The position numbers were made by a program, and so were the translations under genes. Below the pieces are notes generated by a model. That model was not told the DNA's origin and did not search any database. It saw only the letters and a list, made by a program, of their open reading frames with translations. This document shows positions 17,101-24,547 of a DNA stretch of 35,366 nucleotides, piece after piece; position 1 is the first letter of the stretch; each line of letters starts with the position of its first letter. This DNA is from Pseudomonadota bacterium (GTDB lineage: Bacteria; Myxococcota_A; Bradymonadia; Bradymonadales; GCA-2716585). The stretch is taken from NCBI GenBank assembly GCA_005804885.1, contig SYOX01000068.1, positions 1-35,366 on the forward strand, given 5' to 3'.

Positions 17101-18104
17101 TGGGCTGGGCCGGCATCGAGCGCGGCCTCGGCACCATGATGCAGACCCTCGTCAGCCCCAACCCGGGCACCTACGGGTTCAACCCCGCGACGAACGAGTA
17201 CGAGAACATCTCCTCCGAGATCGACTACCGCTTCCGTCAGGGTGAGAACACCACCGGCTACACCGACTTCTTCAACATCAACATCGGCGAGGGCAAGTAC
17301 GACACGTCGCGCTACGACTACGACAGCGGCTACTACTACTTCCTGCGCTACGAGATCCTCACCTCCTTCTTCGAGCGCTGGGCGGCCATGATGGCGCTGA
17401 CCAACGCCGAGACGAACTTCATCGGCGTCGACGGCGCCTCGGACATCACGGCCTTCGCCATCCCGGTCACGCTCCTGTACAGCGAGGAGCTCTACCGCTG
17501 GTTCGGGGCCTTGATCAACGGCGACATGAAGGAGATCGCCCCCCTCTTCGACCGTGACGAGACGGACAAGATGGGCATCACCCTGCAGAACCCGCTGGCG
17601 AGCTCCTTCCTGCGCAGCACCTACCGCAACAGGATCAAGGTCAACCCCTTCAGCGGCTCGCGGGACTTCAACATGGAGATCTTCTCGGCGGCCTACAGCC
17701 TGGGCATGTTCCAGGATCGCTACGACCGCTCCTTCAACGCGCTGGCCAACGTCCAGATCATCGGCCGCGGCGAGTCCTACGAGATCGCCGATGGCTTCGA
17801 GACCATCGACTGGACCGATCCCACCACCGGGATCACGTACCTGGCCGCCCGCGGCGACTTCACCAGCCAGCGGGGCCTCTACCCGACGGGCTGGAACATG
17901 GTCAAGAAGGCCAAGGAGCTTGAGGCCAAGTGGCGCGTCGCCTCCTGCCCGCCCGAGAACGACGGCGTCAGCCTTGAGGGTTGCAACGTCAACAACTCCA
18001 GCGAGTACTTCGAGATGACCGGCCACCGTGAGACGCTCGACACCCTCGTCATCACGAACCGCGTCTTCGACAACTACAACGACACCAGCTGGATCGTGGA
18101 CTGA
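14118..18104 (+). CDS. Large metzincin-like zinc metalloprotease lipoprotein
   Basis: The start is GTG at 14118, preceded by the strong ribosome-binding site AGGAGGA (14107-14113). The 1328 residues begin with a lipoprotein signal ending in the lipobox LSGC (cysteine near residue 22). The metzincin zinc motif HEVGHTLGLRH lies at 664-674, with H664, H668 and H674 as ligands and E665 as base. A Met-turn candidate SIMDYG has its Met at 764, about 90 residues later. The wording HEVGHTLGLRHNF matches the zinc-dependent metalloproteases of the DUF5117/DUF4953 type. The protein is Tyr/Asp-rich, with a notable YDYDSGYYYFLRYE segment near 1070. It should be anchored in the outer membrane and cut proteins or peptides outside the cytoplasm. 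All catalytic residues are present. The substrate is unknown. Confidence 0.9.
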   Translation: MKILKQTLTASMLAGSILALSGCAQQVGDIDRTSPNKVSKSIFDDGGEWYVRSTVVEVPGTAVSSFAGLQGEMNRVRWEITEDHLIAFRTNEDVLGIDTNLYNPETDGPFQGAPVAAFPIQSHFDVQRAYNSATGEQTNVITENGSDRNWYEREFMRVSWDRNSAPIDQNFDPAVEMQRFAGLQIAPQDAGLTPDKITWRIEQNDKGEVNYIDVLNTYVFEPSWIDCVLTFGFPLYGGDCGAEVVKVRTSFLKIDPSQDGQHEPRVYDDLELDKFGFFRTERCIYDRTYGCRDSTTIKLANIWRIWKDARNADGSFKPYEQRTPRPFAYYVSANFPADLAEANQQIADQWNNAYVDTVKHYHPNFTGRIFYLCSNPGLPTDPGYAEGVCERPGEVKELGDLRYSFLSWIDQEQQQGPLGYGPSSADPLTGEIVNGNANIYGAAIDRYAQYILDILMLTTGDLDPNEFAYGLNVKEYVEELKSEGIFLGYNKTSKTREASIQNVKERILNKDGKIFELVDSIKGLPMERRIDLIRPEANRQTAVWPKLRGTELERLMVNDDIKVGFGRGLVNPGDSVDLADEEMADLLSPAKIGTMKRVQGEYDRRLNKFSSRNMMMVEFFDGAYLGLALEMKAEMEGFPGDKFEKLAHARKIIRERLYKGVMEHEVGHTLGLRHNFEGSFDSINFDPKYWEMRFIDYDLDGQVDPINAAVEQNPTAFANTKATEEGLTGAARDARIAELVGNIQAAQRRQLENKLSEFQLSSIMDYGAKLNSDFHGIGLYDHAAIKYGYGELIEVFDVAPTKVAVDYGNDAYDSMQPTDDPIVTFDDIDNVTGALAPDDRTEYVDGDFDEHLDNDLDFYHYGVLPILFSGMSGDMSNMYKRSTMTVREAQQSGKVQVPYRFCSDEYRGGTPTCDVWDAGASFEEVMDTHIQGYNQYYIFNNFRRDRAAWGLYLWPIFQRFVGRYFGPMANIYQHWVLRLFFNDSEWYLSEWGGQLGWAGIERGLGTMMQTLVSPNPGTYGFNPATNEYENISSEIDYRFRQGENTTGYTDFFNINIGEGKYDTSRYDYDSGYYYFLRYEILTSFFERWAAMMALTNAETNFIGVDGASDITAFAIPVTLLYSEELYRWFGALINGDMKEIAPLFDRDETDKMGITLQNPLASSFLRSTYRNRIKVNPFSGSRDFNMEIFSAAYSLGMFQDRYDRSFNALANVQIIGRGESYEIADGFETIDWTDPTTGITYLAARGDFTSQRGLYPTGWNMVKKAKELEAKWRVASCPPENDGVSLEGCNVNNSSEYFEMTGHRETLDTLVITNRVFDNYNDTSWIVD

Positions 18105-18128
18105 GCAGGTTTCATGACGACCCCGCTG

Positions 18129-18153
18129 CCCTCGGCGCTCCCCGCGCCGAGGG
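18129..18153. terminator. Perfect hairpin after the metalloprotease gene
   Basis: CCCTCGGCGC (18129-18138) pairs over all ten bases with GCGCCGAGGG (18144-18153) around a five-base loop, 24 bases after the stop. There is no T-run on either side, so it could stop transcription only weakly or act as a 3' mRNA stabiliser. A second, smaller stem (CGGACC / GGTCCG, about 18208-18226) follows. Both lie between two converging genes. Confidence 0.5.
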
Positions 18154-18267
18154 TAGAGGGCGTCTTCGTCCTCAGAAGGGCCAACTCTGGCCGGATCTGC
18201 CCCTTCGGACCCTCTCGCGGTCCGCCACCCTCTCCCCCCCGACATCATCTCGGACTTCGAAGGGCTC

Positions 18268-18348
18268 ATACGGAACCACGCTCAAGCCACTTACAATTTG
18301 GGCCACCAGGATGCCCAAGATGAAAGTGCTTCAAACGTGGTTCCGTAT
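18268..18348 (-). repeat. 81-bp imperfect palindrome, copy 1
   Basis: The ends are perfect 13-bp inverted repeats, ATACGGAACCACG (18268-18280) and CGTGGTTCCGTAT (18336-18348). The inside also pairs well with G-U pairs allowed, so a transcript would fold into one long hairpin. Its reverse complement matches 29325-29405 at 77 of 81 positions. The last base is shared with the stop codon of the kinase gene on the minus strand. Similar flanks (CTG before, GAGCCCTTCG after, read on the minus strand) suggest the unit may be about 10 bases longer. Confidence 0.9.
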
Positions 18349-20465
18349 CAGTCTCTCGGGGTCAGTTCCACCGACAGAGCGCGGTTGGCGCGAAACTTCA
18401 GCTCGGTGCCGTAGTCGATGTGGTCGTCGAGCTTGACCCTGAGGCGGACGGTCTTGCTCCGATCCGCGAGCAGGTTCAGCGGCGTCCGGCCGACGGCCCT
18501 GTCGTCGACGATGACCTGGGCGCCCGGCGGCGCGCTCGTGACCGCGATCTGGACCGGGTCGACGGGATCCTTGTCGAGCGCGACCGTCGGTGGGCCCTCT
18601 TCCTTGGCTTCGGCGGCCCCTTCGGCCTGACGGCCCACCTTCGAGGCCAGGCCGTGGTTCCAGACGTAGCGGGTGACCTGGATGACGACCAGCGCGCCGA
18701 AGATGAGGGTGAAGATCAGCCCCGCGATGGAGAGCGCGCGCGTGGTGCTGGAGGTGTTTGAGCGGGGCCGCCTCCTGGGCGAAGGCTCCTCATCGACGGG
18801 CGCGCGGTGCTCCTTGGCGCGCGCGGCCATCCTGGCCCTCCTGGCCTCCTCGATGTCGCGCTCGATGGCCTGGTAGTCCACCGGCATGTCGACGGTCGCG
18901 TCGCTGTCGGCCTGGGGTGGCGGGGGTGTGGCGGCGGCCTTCTCCTGGAGGCGGGAGCGCTCGGCGTCGAGGTCCTTCTGGAGGTCGTTGCGCAGCTTCT
19001 GCCCGAAGAGCTCGTTCCTGGAGATGTCGATCGTCGGCTCGAGATCGGACTGGAGGCCGAGGATGGCGCTGCGGGCCATGTCGGTGGTGACGTCCTGGGC
19101 GGGGGGCTCGCCGGCGGCGCGTCGGAAGGCGGGCGGGAACTCGTCGGTGATGGGCTCGTCCGGCAGGGGGAAGCCTGGGGGGTCGTCCTCGACGGGCGGG
19201 AGGGCGAAGCGATCGAGGTGATCGCTGCGGGAGGGCTGAGTCAGGCCGGAGGGCGCGTCGAAGTCGAGGGCGGCCCTGGCGGCGTGCTTCTGTCGCTCGG
19301 CTTGATCGGTGACCGGCTCGTCGAAGGGGTCGGGGAACTCGTCGTCGCGGGTCAGTCCGAGCGTGAAGGTGGGCAGCGCGGTGATGTCGCCGGGGTCGCG
19401 CGCGATCGGGGTCAGGCCGAGATCGCCGAGCTCATCAAGGTCATCGAGGTCATTGAGATCGTTGAGGTTTCGGCGCGCCGGGGCCTCGCGCAGCCCCTCG
19501 TGGGTCTGGTCGTTGGAGTCCTCAAGGCGGGTGGGCTCGAGCTCGTCGTCAAAGAGGGGCTCCTCAGCGTCCCAGTCCTCCAGGGCGCTCAGGAAGCTCT
19601 CGGCGGTGGCGAAGCGATCGGAGGGGTCCTTGCGCAGGGCGCGGTGCAGCGGCTGTCGCAGGCTCTGGCCCAGGGGGAGGTCGCCCGGCAGGGTGAGGCT
19701 GGGGCCGGCGACCTGCGCGACGATGAGGTCGACCATGGTCTCGCCGACGATGGCGGGCTTGCCGGTCAGGAGCTCGTAGCTGATCAGGCCGACGGAGTAG
19801 AGGTCGCAGGCCGGGGTGATGGCGCCATTGCGGAACTGCTCGGGGGCCATGTAGCGCGGCGTGCCGCAGAACTGGCCGGCCTGGGTGAGGGTCTGGCTGA
19901 CCTGTTCGCCGCCGAGCAGGTCGTTGCTGATGGCCTTGGCGATGCCGAAGTCCAGCACCTTGACGAACTCGTTGTCGCCGCGGTGGCTGGTCAACATGAT
20001 GTTGCCGGGCTTCAGATCGCGGTGGATGATCCCGCGCCGGTGGGCCTCGTGGAGGCTGGCGAGGATCTGCTTGAGGATGTGGACGACGCGCTCGGGGGGC
20101 AGGGGGGCTTCGTCGCGCAGGACCGTCGACAGGGTCCGGCCTTCGACGTACTCCATGGCCATGAACAGGACGTTGTCGCTGGTCTGGCCGTAGTCGTAGA
20201 CGGTGATGGTGTTGGGGTGGCGCAGCTGGCTGGACAGGACCGCCTCGCGGCGGAAGCGCAGCGCCAGTTCGGGGTCCTTGTTGGACCACTCCGGCAGCAG
20301 GACTTTGAGGGCGATCTGGCGATCGATGCCGAGGTGGAGGGCATCATAGACCAGTCCAAAGCCGCCGCGCCCGATGATCTGCCGCAGTTGGTACTTCCCG
20401 GCGAGCACTTCGCCAGGTTGAGGTTCCGACGGCTTGACCGCCAGTGCTGGGCTATCCTGGCTCAC
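18348..20465 (-). CDS. Transmembrane Ser/Thr protein kinase with PEGA domain
   Basis: The 705 residues hold a complete Hanks-type kinase domain at about 24-295. It has a glycine loop GRGGFG (32-37), catalytic lysine K54, HRDLKPGN (148-155), DFG (172-174) and APE (207-209). A disordered acidic region follows, including the repeat NLNDLNDLDDLDELGDLG near 335-350. One membrane helix lies at about 588-613 (LSIAGLIFTLIFGALVVIQV). A C-terminal PEGA domain (about 640-705) has the wording SAPPGAQVIVDDRAVGRTPL. The kinase should face the cytoplasm and PEGA the periplasm, where PEGA domains may contact the envelope. The start is GTG with no strong ribosome-binding site. It follows the FadL-like gene by 104 bases on the same strand. 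An 81-bp palindrome begins at its stop codon. Confidence 0.95.
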   Translation of the reverse strand: MSQDSPALAVKPSEPQPGEVLAGKYQLRQIIGRGGFGLVYDALHLGIDRQIALKVLLPEWSNKDPELALRFRREAVLSSQLRHPNTITVYDYGQTSDNVLFMAMEYVEGRTLSTVLRDEAPLPPERVVHILKQILASLHEAHRRGIIHRDLKPGNIMLTSHRGDNEFVKVLDFGIAKAISNDLLGGEQVSQTLTQAGQFCGTPRYMAPEQFRNGAITPACDLYSVGLISYELLTGKPAIVGETMVDLIVAQVAGPSLTLPGDLPLGQSLRQPLHRALRKDPSDRFATAESFLSALEDWDAEEPLFDDELEPTRLEDSNDQTHEGLREAPARRNLNDLNDLDDLDELGDLGLTPIARDPGDITALPTFTLGLTRDDEFPDPFDEPVTDQAERQKHAARAALDFDAPSGLTQPSRSDHLDRFALPPVEDDPPGFPLPDEPITDEFPPAFRRAAGEPPAQDVTTDMARSAILGLQSDLEPTIDISRNELFGQKLRNDLQKDLDAERSRLQEKAAATPPPPQADSDATVDMPVDYQAIERDIEEARRARMAARAKEHRAPVDEEPSPRRRPRSNTSSTTRALSIAGLIFTLIFGALVVIQVTRYVWNHGLASKVGRQAEGAAEAKEEGPPTVALDKDPVDPVQIAVTSAPPGAQVIVDDRAVGRTPLNLLADRSKTVRLRVKLDDHIDYGTELKFRANRALSVELTPRD

Positions 20466-20569
20466 CGCGCTTGTAGCACCCGGAATGTGTGGCCTCGCTC
20501 ACCTGAGCTCCAACTTAACACCGTCACGAAGGCGCTGCAAACAAGGTCTGCCCGGCCGCGTCGCCGATC

Positions 20570-21937
20570 TCAGAGGTCCTGGTGCCACGCCAGCCCGCCG
20601 TGCCAGACGACGCCGCCGGCCACGTAATCGCCTATCCCCAGCGGGTCGTGCTGGGGGATCTTGGTCACCGCGCGATCCTGAAGCGCGGTCGCCTGGGCGA
20701 AGGCGCGCAGCTCCACCCCTGGCCCCAGCCGCCAGCCCGCGCCGAGGCCGAGCTGGTGGGCGTGGTTGTCGAGGCTGTTGGTGTAGCCCACCTGGTTGGG
20801 CACGGGCGTGGGCCGGAAGCTGTAGCCGGCGCGCAGCACGAGGCGCTCGCCGGCCGAGCGCTCGACCCCGATCCTGGGCACCAGGGTGTCGACGAAGCCC
20901 GCCGACACGTCCGCCGAGGCCATCTCGAGCAGCGTCGTCGCCTCGCCCTCGCCCAGCCCCGCGTCGTCGATGGAGGTCACGACGGTCGAGGCCGACGTCG
21001 GGGCCTGGCTCCAGCGCGCCCAGGTCACGTCCAGCGCCACGGCCCAGCCCGACTCGGCCCAGCCCAGCGCGAGGTTGAGCTGATCGGGGGTGAAGAGGGT
21101 CGTGCCCTCGATGAAGAAGGCCGCCCGGCCCCCTTCGGCGAAGGTGAACTCGATGGGCAGCGCGTAGTCCAGCGCCAGCCGCCCTCGGAAGGTCAGCCCC
21201 GCCGACCACGCGTCCCCTCGCCACGCCAGCCCCAGGATCGGGGCGATGGTGCCGTCGAGATCGACCTCGAAGCGGCGGCGCAGGATCCGGCGCCGCTCGG
21301 CGTCCAGCAGCGCGTCGGCGCTCCCGCTCAGGCCCGCGAGCCCCTGCGCGCCGAGCCCGATGCTCAGGCCCTCGACCGGCTCGACGGCGAGGGCGGCGCC
21401 GACGAAGAGCTTGTCGGTCAGCGCGCGGTGCAGCGCGAAGTGGGGCGTGGCCGGATCGACGGCGTCCAGCCGGGTGCTGTTGAGCGCCGGGATGAAGGCC
21501 AGCGCCCCCAGCGAGAGCTTCCAGCCGAGCGCGCTCCCGAAGGGCATCGACAGCCCCAGGGTCGCCCCGGCGCTGGTGTCGGGCAGCGCCGTGGTGCGCC
21601 CCCCGTCGGCGTCCTCGGCCGACCCCGCCGCCCGATCGACGAAGAGCGAGGGCGCCACGAGCTGAAGCTCCGCCCCGAGGTGCGGCCGCTGCGACGCCGT
21701 CAGCAGCGCCGGGTTGTAGAAGACCGCCTCGCCGTCTCGCCCCAGCGCCCCCAGCGCGCCGGCCATCGCCCCGCCCCGCGCCCCCGCCCCGTAGAGTTCG
21801 AAGGGGCTCGCGCTGGCCTGCGGCGCGGCGAGCCAGAGCGCGATCAGGCCCAGCGAGGCCGCCGCCGTCGCGCGGCCGGCTTCGAGGGGCGTCGAGCGCG
21901 GCGTCGAGCGCCGCTTGAGGGGAGGGAGGGCGGTCAT
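20570..21937 (-). CDS. FadL/OmpP1-type outer-membrane transporter
   Basis: The 455 residues have a positively charged start and a hydrophobic stretch (AAASLGLIALWLAAPQASA), consistent with a signal peptide cut before SPFELYG. The mature start shows the FadL pattern: ELYGAGARGGAMAGALGAL, then DGEAVFYNPALL near residue 75. Repeated beta-strands follow to the end. FadL proteins let hydrophobic compounds such as fatty acids or aromatics cross the outer membrane. The usual C-terminal aromatic residue is replaced by Leu (WHQDL), though Trp and His are near the end. The ATG at 21937 is preferred; a TTG at 21976 is possible. The gene precedes the PEGA kinase on the same strand. Confidence 0.82.
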   Translation of the reverse strand: MTALPPLKRRSTPRSTPLEAGRATAAASLGLIALWLAAPQASASPFELYGAGARGGAMAGALGALGRDGEAVFYNPALLTASQRPHLGAELQLVAPSLFVDRAAGSAEDADGGRTTALPDTSAGATLGLSMPFGSALGWKLSLGALAFIPALNSTRLDAVDPATPHFALHRALTDKLFVGAALAVEPVEGLSIGLGAQGLAGLSGSADALLDAERRRILRRRFEVDLDGTIAPILGLAWRGDAWSAGLTFRGRLALDYALPIEFTFAEGGRAAFFIEGTTLFTPDQLNLALGWAESGWAVALDVTWARWSQAPTSASTVVTSIDDAGLGEGEATTLLEMASADVSAGFVDTLVPRIGVERSAGERLVLRAGYSFRPTPVPNQVGYTNSLDNHAHQLGLGAGWRLGPGVELRAFAQATALQDRAVTKIPQHDPLGIGDYVAGGVVWHGGLAWHQDL

Positions 21938-22116
21938 GTCGGGATCGACGGGCTCCAGATGGCGAGGCGCGCGCAAACGGCGAGCATAACCCGCCCGAGG
22001 GGCCGTGGCAACCGCGCGGGGCGGCTTGCGCCCGGGCCCAAGATGTGGTTAAGAAGCAGGCTCCAACCCTCGGCGGCCTGACGGGCCGACGGGCCACCAG
22101 CGTGAGGTGACAGGAC

Positions 22117-22524
22117 ATGGAGGTCAACCGCTTGCAGCTTCAGTCGACCTCGGAGGCCACTCCGGGCGATCTCGGCTTCAAGCTCATCGGCGAGAGCCGT
22201 GAGCAGCAAGGGAGGCTGGCCCGGATCTGGGTCCGTCGCAAGAAGGGCGCCGAGCGCCACGTCTGGACGCGCTACCTGGAGGCCGAGACCCGCTCCGCCC
22301 AATGGGAGGTCCGCCTCCACCTCAAGCGAGGGACCGGCGCGATGACCCTGGCCGAGTTCAGCCCCGCCGTCCTGGACGAGCTGGCCGCGAACTTCGCCTT
22401 CCCCCGCGACCCCGCGACCCTGGCCCAGCTTAAGGCCGTCGTCAACGCCGACCCCCTCTTCAACCTCGTGCGCGACTGGGTCGTCAAGGTCACCACCGAG
22501 GACGCTGCGCCGCCCACGCCCTGA
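22117..22524 (+). CDS. Small protein of unknown function
   Basis: I do not recognise this 135-residue protein. It has no signal peptide or membrane helix, so it is probably cytoplasmic. It is mixed alpha/beta, with a basic patch (RIWVRRKKGAERHVWTRY, about 37-54), a strand WEVRLHLKRG, and a helical C-terminal half (ELAANFAFPRDPATLAQLKA, VNADPLFNLVRDWVVK). The ATG at 22117 follows GTGAGGTGACAGGAC, which gives a weak ribosome-binding site. Codon use fits its neighbours, with G or C at most third positions, and the frame is well filled, so I think it is real. It diverges from the FadL-like gene and converges with the deacetylase-like gene, with 19 bases between stops. Confidence 0.7.
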   Translation: MEVNRLQLQSTSEATPGDLGFKLIGESREQQGRLARIWVRRKKGAERHVWTRYLEAETRSAQWEVRLHLKRGTGAMTLAEFSPAVLDELAANFAFPRDPATLAQLKAVVNADPLFNLVRDWVVKVTTEDAAPPTP

Positions 22525-22543
22525 GCCTCAGGCCCGGCGACCT

Positions 22544-24544
22544 CTACTCCTCCGGCGTGATGGCCTCGACCGTGCGCCCGCCGTACACGACGTGGATGAT
22601 GTGCCTGCCCGGCGCCAGCGGCAGGATGTGGTAGAAGCCGTCCCCCGAGCGCCCCAGGCGCTTCATGGACTGCTTGACGCCGTCCACGTTGACCTCCTCG
22701 ACCCCATTTCCTTTGTAATTCTGAGGGAATGTCAAAGAGGGCGCCGGCAACGCCGGCGCCTCGCCTGCGCTGGCCTCCGCCTCGATCCGCGGCGCCTGGG
22801 CGTCGATGGCGATCTCCAGGCGCCGCTCGCCCTCGATGAAGCGGCTTGAGAAGATCGAGGTGCGCCGGGCCTCCTCGAAGAGCAGGAAGTCCCGCAGCGT
22901 CGTGACCCAGTGGTTGTGCCGCTCCGCAAAGGCGAAGGTCCGCCGCCAGGTGTGCATCACCTCCACGTCCGGCCGGTTGGCCATCGTGTTGGTGTGGAAG
23001 ATCGGCATGATGACCTGGTGGTGGCCCCCCTCGCTGTCGAGGATGAGCTTGCGCAGCCTCGCCGCGTCGAGGTTCTCGTCGTCCTGCATCACGAAGGGGA
23101 TCTCCAGGATGGGCAGCAGCTGGCCGCCCCGATCCAGCGCGTAGAAGGGCCTGCCGGTCCCGAAGAGGTAGCCGAACTGCTTCGGGCCTGTCGGCCCGTA
23201 GGTCGAGTCCGCGACGATCCCCGCGGCGGCCATCTTCTGGAAGCTCTCCGACCAGTCCGAGTCCCAGAGCAGCCCGTGGGTCCGGTTCAAGGTCACCTTG
23301 TGATCCTCCAGCGGAGCCTGGATCGCGGCCTGCTGGTCGATCAGCGACATCTCCAGCGCCAGCGGTCGCCAGGGGCCAAGCCCCGCCCTGCGCGACTGGG
23401 GCGAGTTGTCAAAGCCCCGGTTCCAGTGCACCTGCACGTCGTGGCCCTGCTCCAGCATCTTCGCCAGCGCCTCCGACGACATCGAGTCCGGGATGATGAA
23501 GTTCGTCGAGCGCAGCCCGTTGGCGCTCTCCCAGTCCGTCACGAAGGCCGACCGATCTCCGAAGGCCTCCTCGTCGTGGGACATGATGAAGACCCCCATG
23601 GCGGTCCCGGGGTAGTACCAGAGCCTCGGCGTCGGGGTGTGGATCGTGATCACCTCGACCACCAGGCGCTCGAGCAGATCCGCGAAGGGCACCTCGGTGT
23701 TGAGCATCTTCTTGTCCGCCACCAGCACCCAGGGCTGCGTCAGGCCGGGCGGGACCTGCTCGCTCTCGGGCGGCGGCAGCGAGAAGTCGTCCAGCGGCCG
23801 GCCCTGCTGCAGGGTCGTGATCGCCCGTGCCAGATCGATCGTCAACACGTAGGCGTGCCCCGCCCCCCGCGCGGCGTGCAGGAGCGCCGGCCTGCCGTCG
23901 ACCTCCAGGAAGGAGGTCGGCTCCGCGCCGCCCTGATCCGCCCCCAGCTCGGCCGTCAACATCGTCGTCGTCACCGGCGTCTCCAGCAGCGTGTCGCGCA
24001 GCGCGCCCCGGATCGGGGCCCTGTCCGCCGAGGTGATCGACCGGGTGACCCGCGCCCCCGTGGTCGTGACCGGCAAGCCCGTCGTCGAGGTCCAGCGCGC
24101 GTCGGGCTGCTCGACCAGCAGCACCCCCCCCTGCTCCACCCACCGACCCAGGCTGTCGACCAGATCCTGGCGCATCGTCCGCGCCGCCGACGAGGCCACC
24201 ACCACGGTCCTGACCCCCGTCCACGAGGTCGCCTCCAGCTGCGAGGGCCACGCGTGCTGGAAGCAGCCGATCTCCTGACCCAGCGTGTTGTACCAGCCGT
24301 AGGCCATGTCCAGCGCGCTGAAGGTCGCCGCCTCGGCCCCCTCCTCGGGCGGATCGGGCAGCACCAGCAGCGTGTCGCACGCCTTCGGGCTCGGCGGCGG
24401 CGCCGCGCCCACCACCGTCGGGTCGGAGGTCCCGATGAAGATCGGGCTCTGATGCGCCCACCCCAACAGGCCCAGGATCGCCAGGGCGAACAAGGCCATC
24501 AGGTCGGGGCGCAGCTCCTGGATCAATGTCTGGCGTTTGGCCAT
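22544..24544 (-). CDS. Membrane-anchored amidotransferase-fold plus polysaccharide-deacetylase-like protein (B)
   Basis: The 666 residues have one N-terminal membrane helix (about 15-34) and so an extracytoplasmic body. Residues about 55-250 resemble a GATase1/ThuA-like Rossmann fold (TVVVASSAARTMR, WVEQGGVLLVEQPDAR) without a visible catalytic Cys. Residues about 310-560 resemble a NodB/CE4-type deacetylase barrel: MSHDEEAFGD (321-330), GHDVQVHW (367-374), NRTHGLLW (420-427), DSTYGP (446-451), GYLFGTGRPF (458-467). The NodB first motif has D-E-E here, and the second motif keeps only one His. The C-terminus (about 575-666) looks like a beta-sandwich. It begins 3 bases after the stop of its paralogue, so they form one transcript. 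Deacetylation of an exported glycan is the best guess; a non-hydrolytic role is possible. Confidence 0.78.
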   Translation of the reverse strand: MAKRQTLIQELRPDLMALFALAILGLLGWAHQSPIFIGTSDPTVVGAAPPPSPKACDTLLVLPDPPEEGAEAATFSALDMAYGWYNTLGQEIGCFQHAWPSQLEATSWTGVRTVVVASSAARTMRQDLVDSLGRWVEQGGVLLVEQPDARWTSTTGLPVTTTGARVTRSITSADRAPIRGALRDTLLETPVTTTMLTAELGADQGGAEPTSFLEVDGRPALLHAARGAGHAYVLTIDLARAITTLQQGRPLDDFSLPPPESEQVPPGLTQPWVLVADKKMLNTEVPFADLLERLVVEVITIHTPTPRLWYYPGTAMGVFIMSHDEEAFGDRSAFVTDWESANGLRSTNFIIPDSMSSEALAKMLEQGHDVQVHWNRGFDNSPQSRRAGLGPWRPLALEMSLIDQQAAIQAPLEDHKVTLNRTHGLLWDSDWSESFQKMAAAGIVADSTYGPTGPKQFGYLFGTGRPFYALDRGGQLLPILEIPFVMQDDENLDAARLRKLILDSEGGHHQVIMPIFHTNTMANRPDVEVMHTWRRTFAFAERHNHWVTTLRDFLLFEEARRTSIFSSRFIEGERRLEIAIDAQAPRIEAEASAGEAPALPAPSLTFPQNYKGNGVEEVNVDGVKQSMKRLGRSGDGFYHILPLAPGRHIIHVVYGGRTVEAITPEE

Positions 24545-24547
24545 GGC

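Noticed and set aside
18129..18153. Reading the ten-base hairpin as a certain intrinsic terminator
   Set aside because: The stem is perfect but no T-run follows on either strand, so the role is left open and confidence kept moderate.
13776..18269. A 1497-codon open frame antisense to the metalloprotease gene
   Set aside because: It is a by-product of strong third-position GC bias. Its translation is a monotonous Val/Ala/Asp/Leu/Arg mix with no motif, while the other strand has a lipobox, zinc motif and Met-turn.
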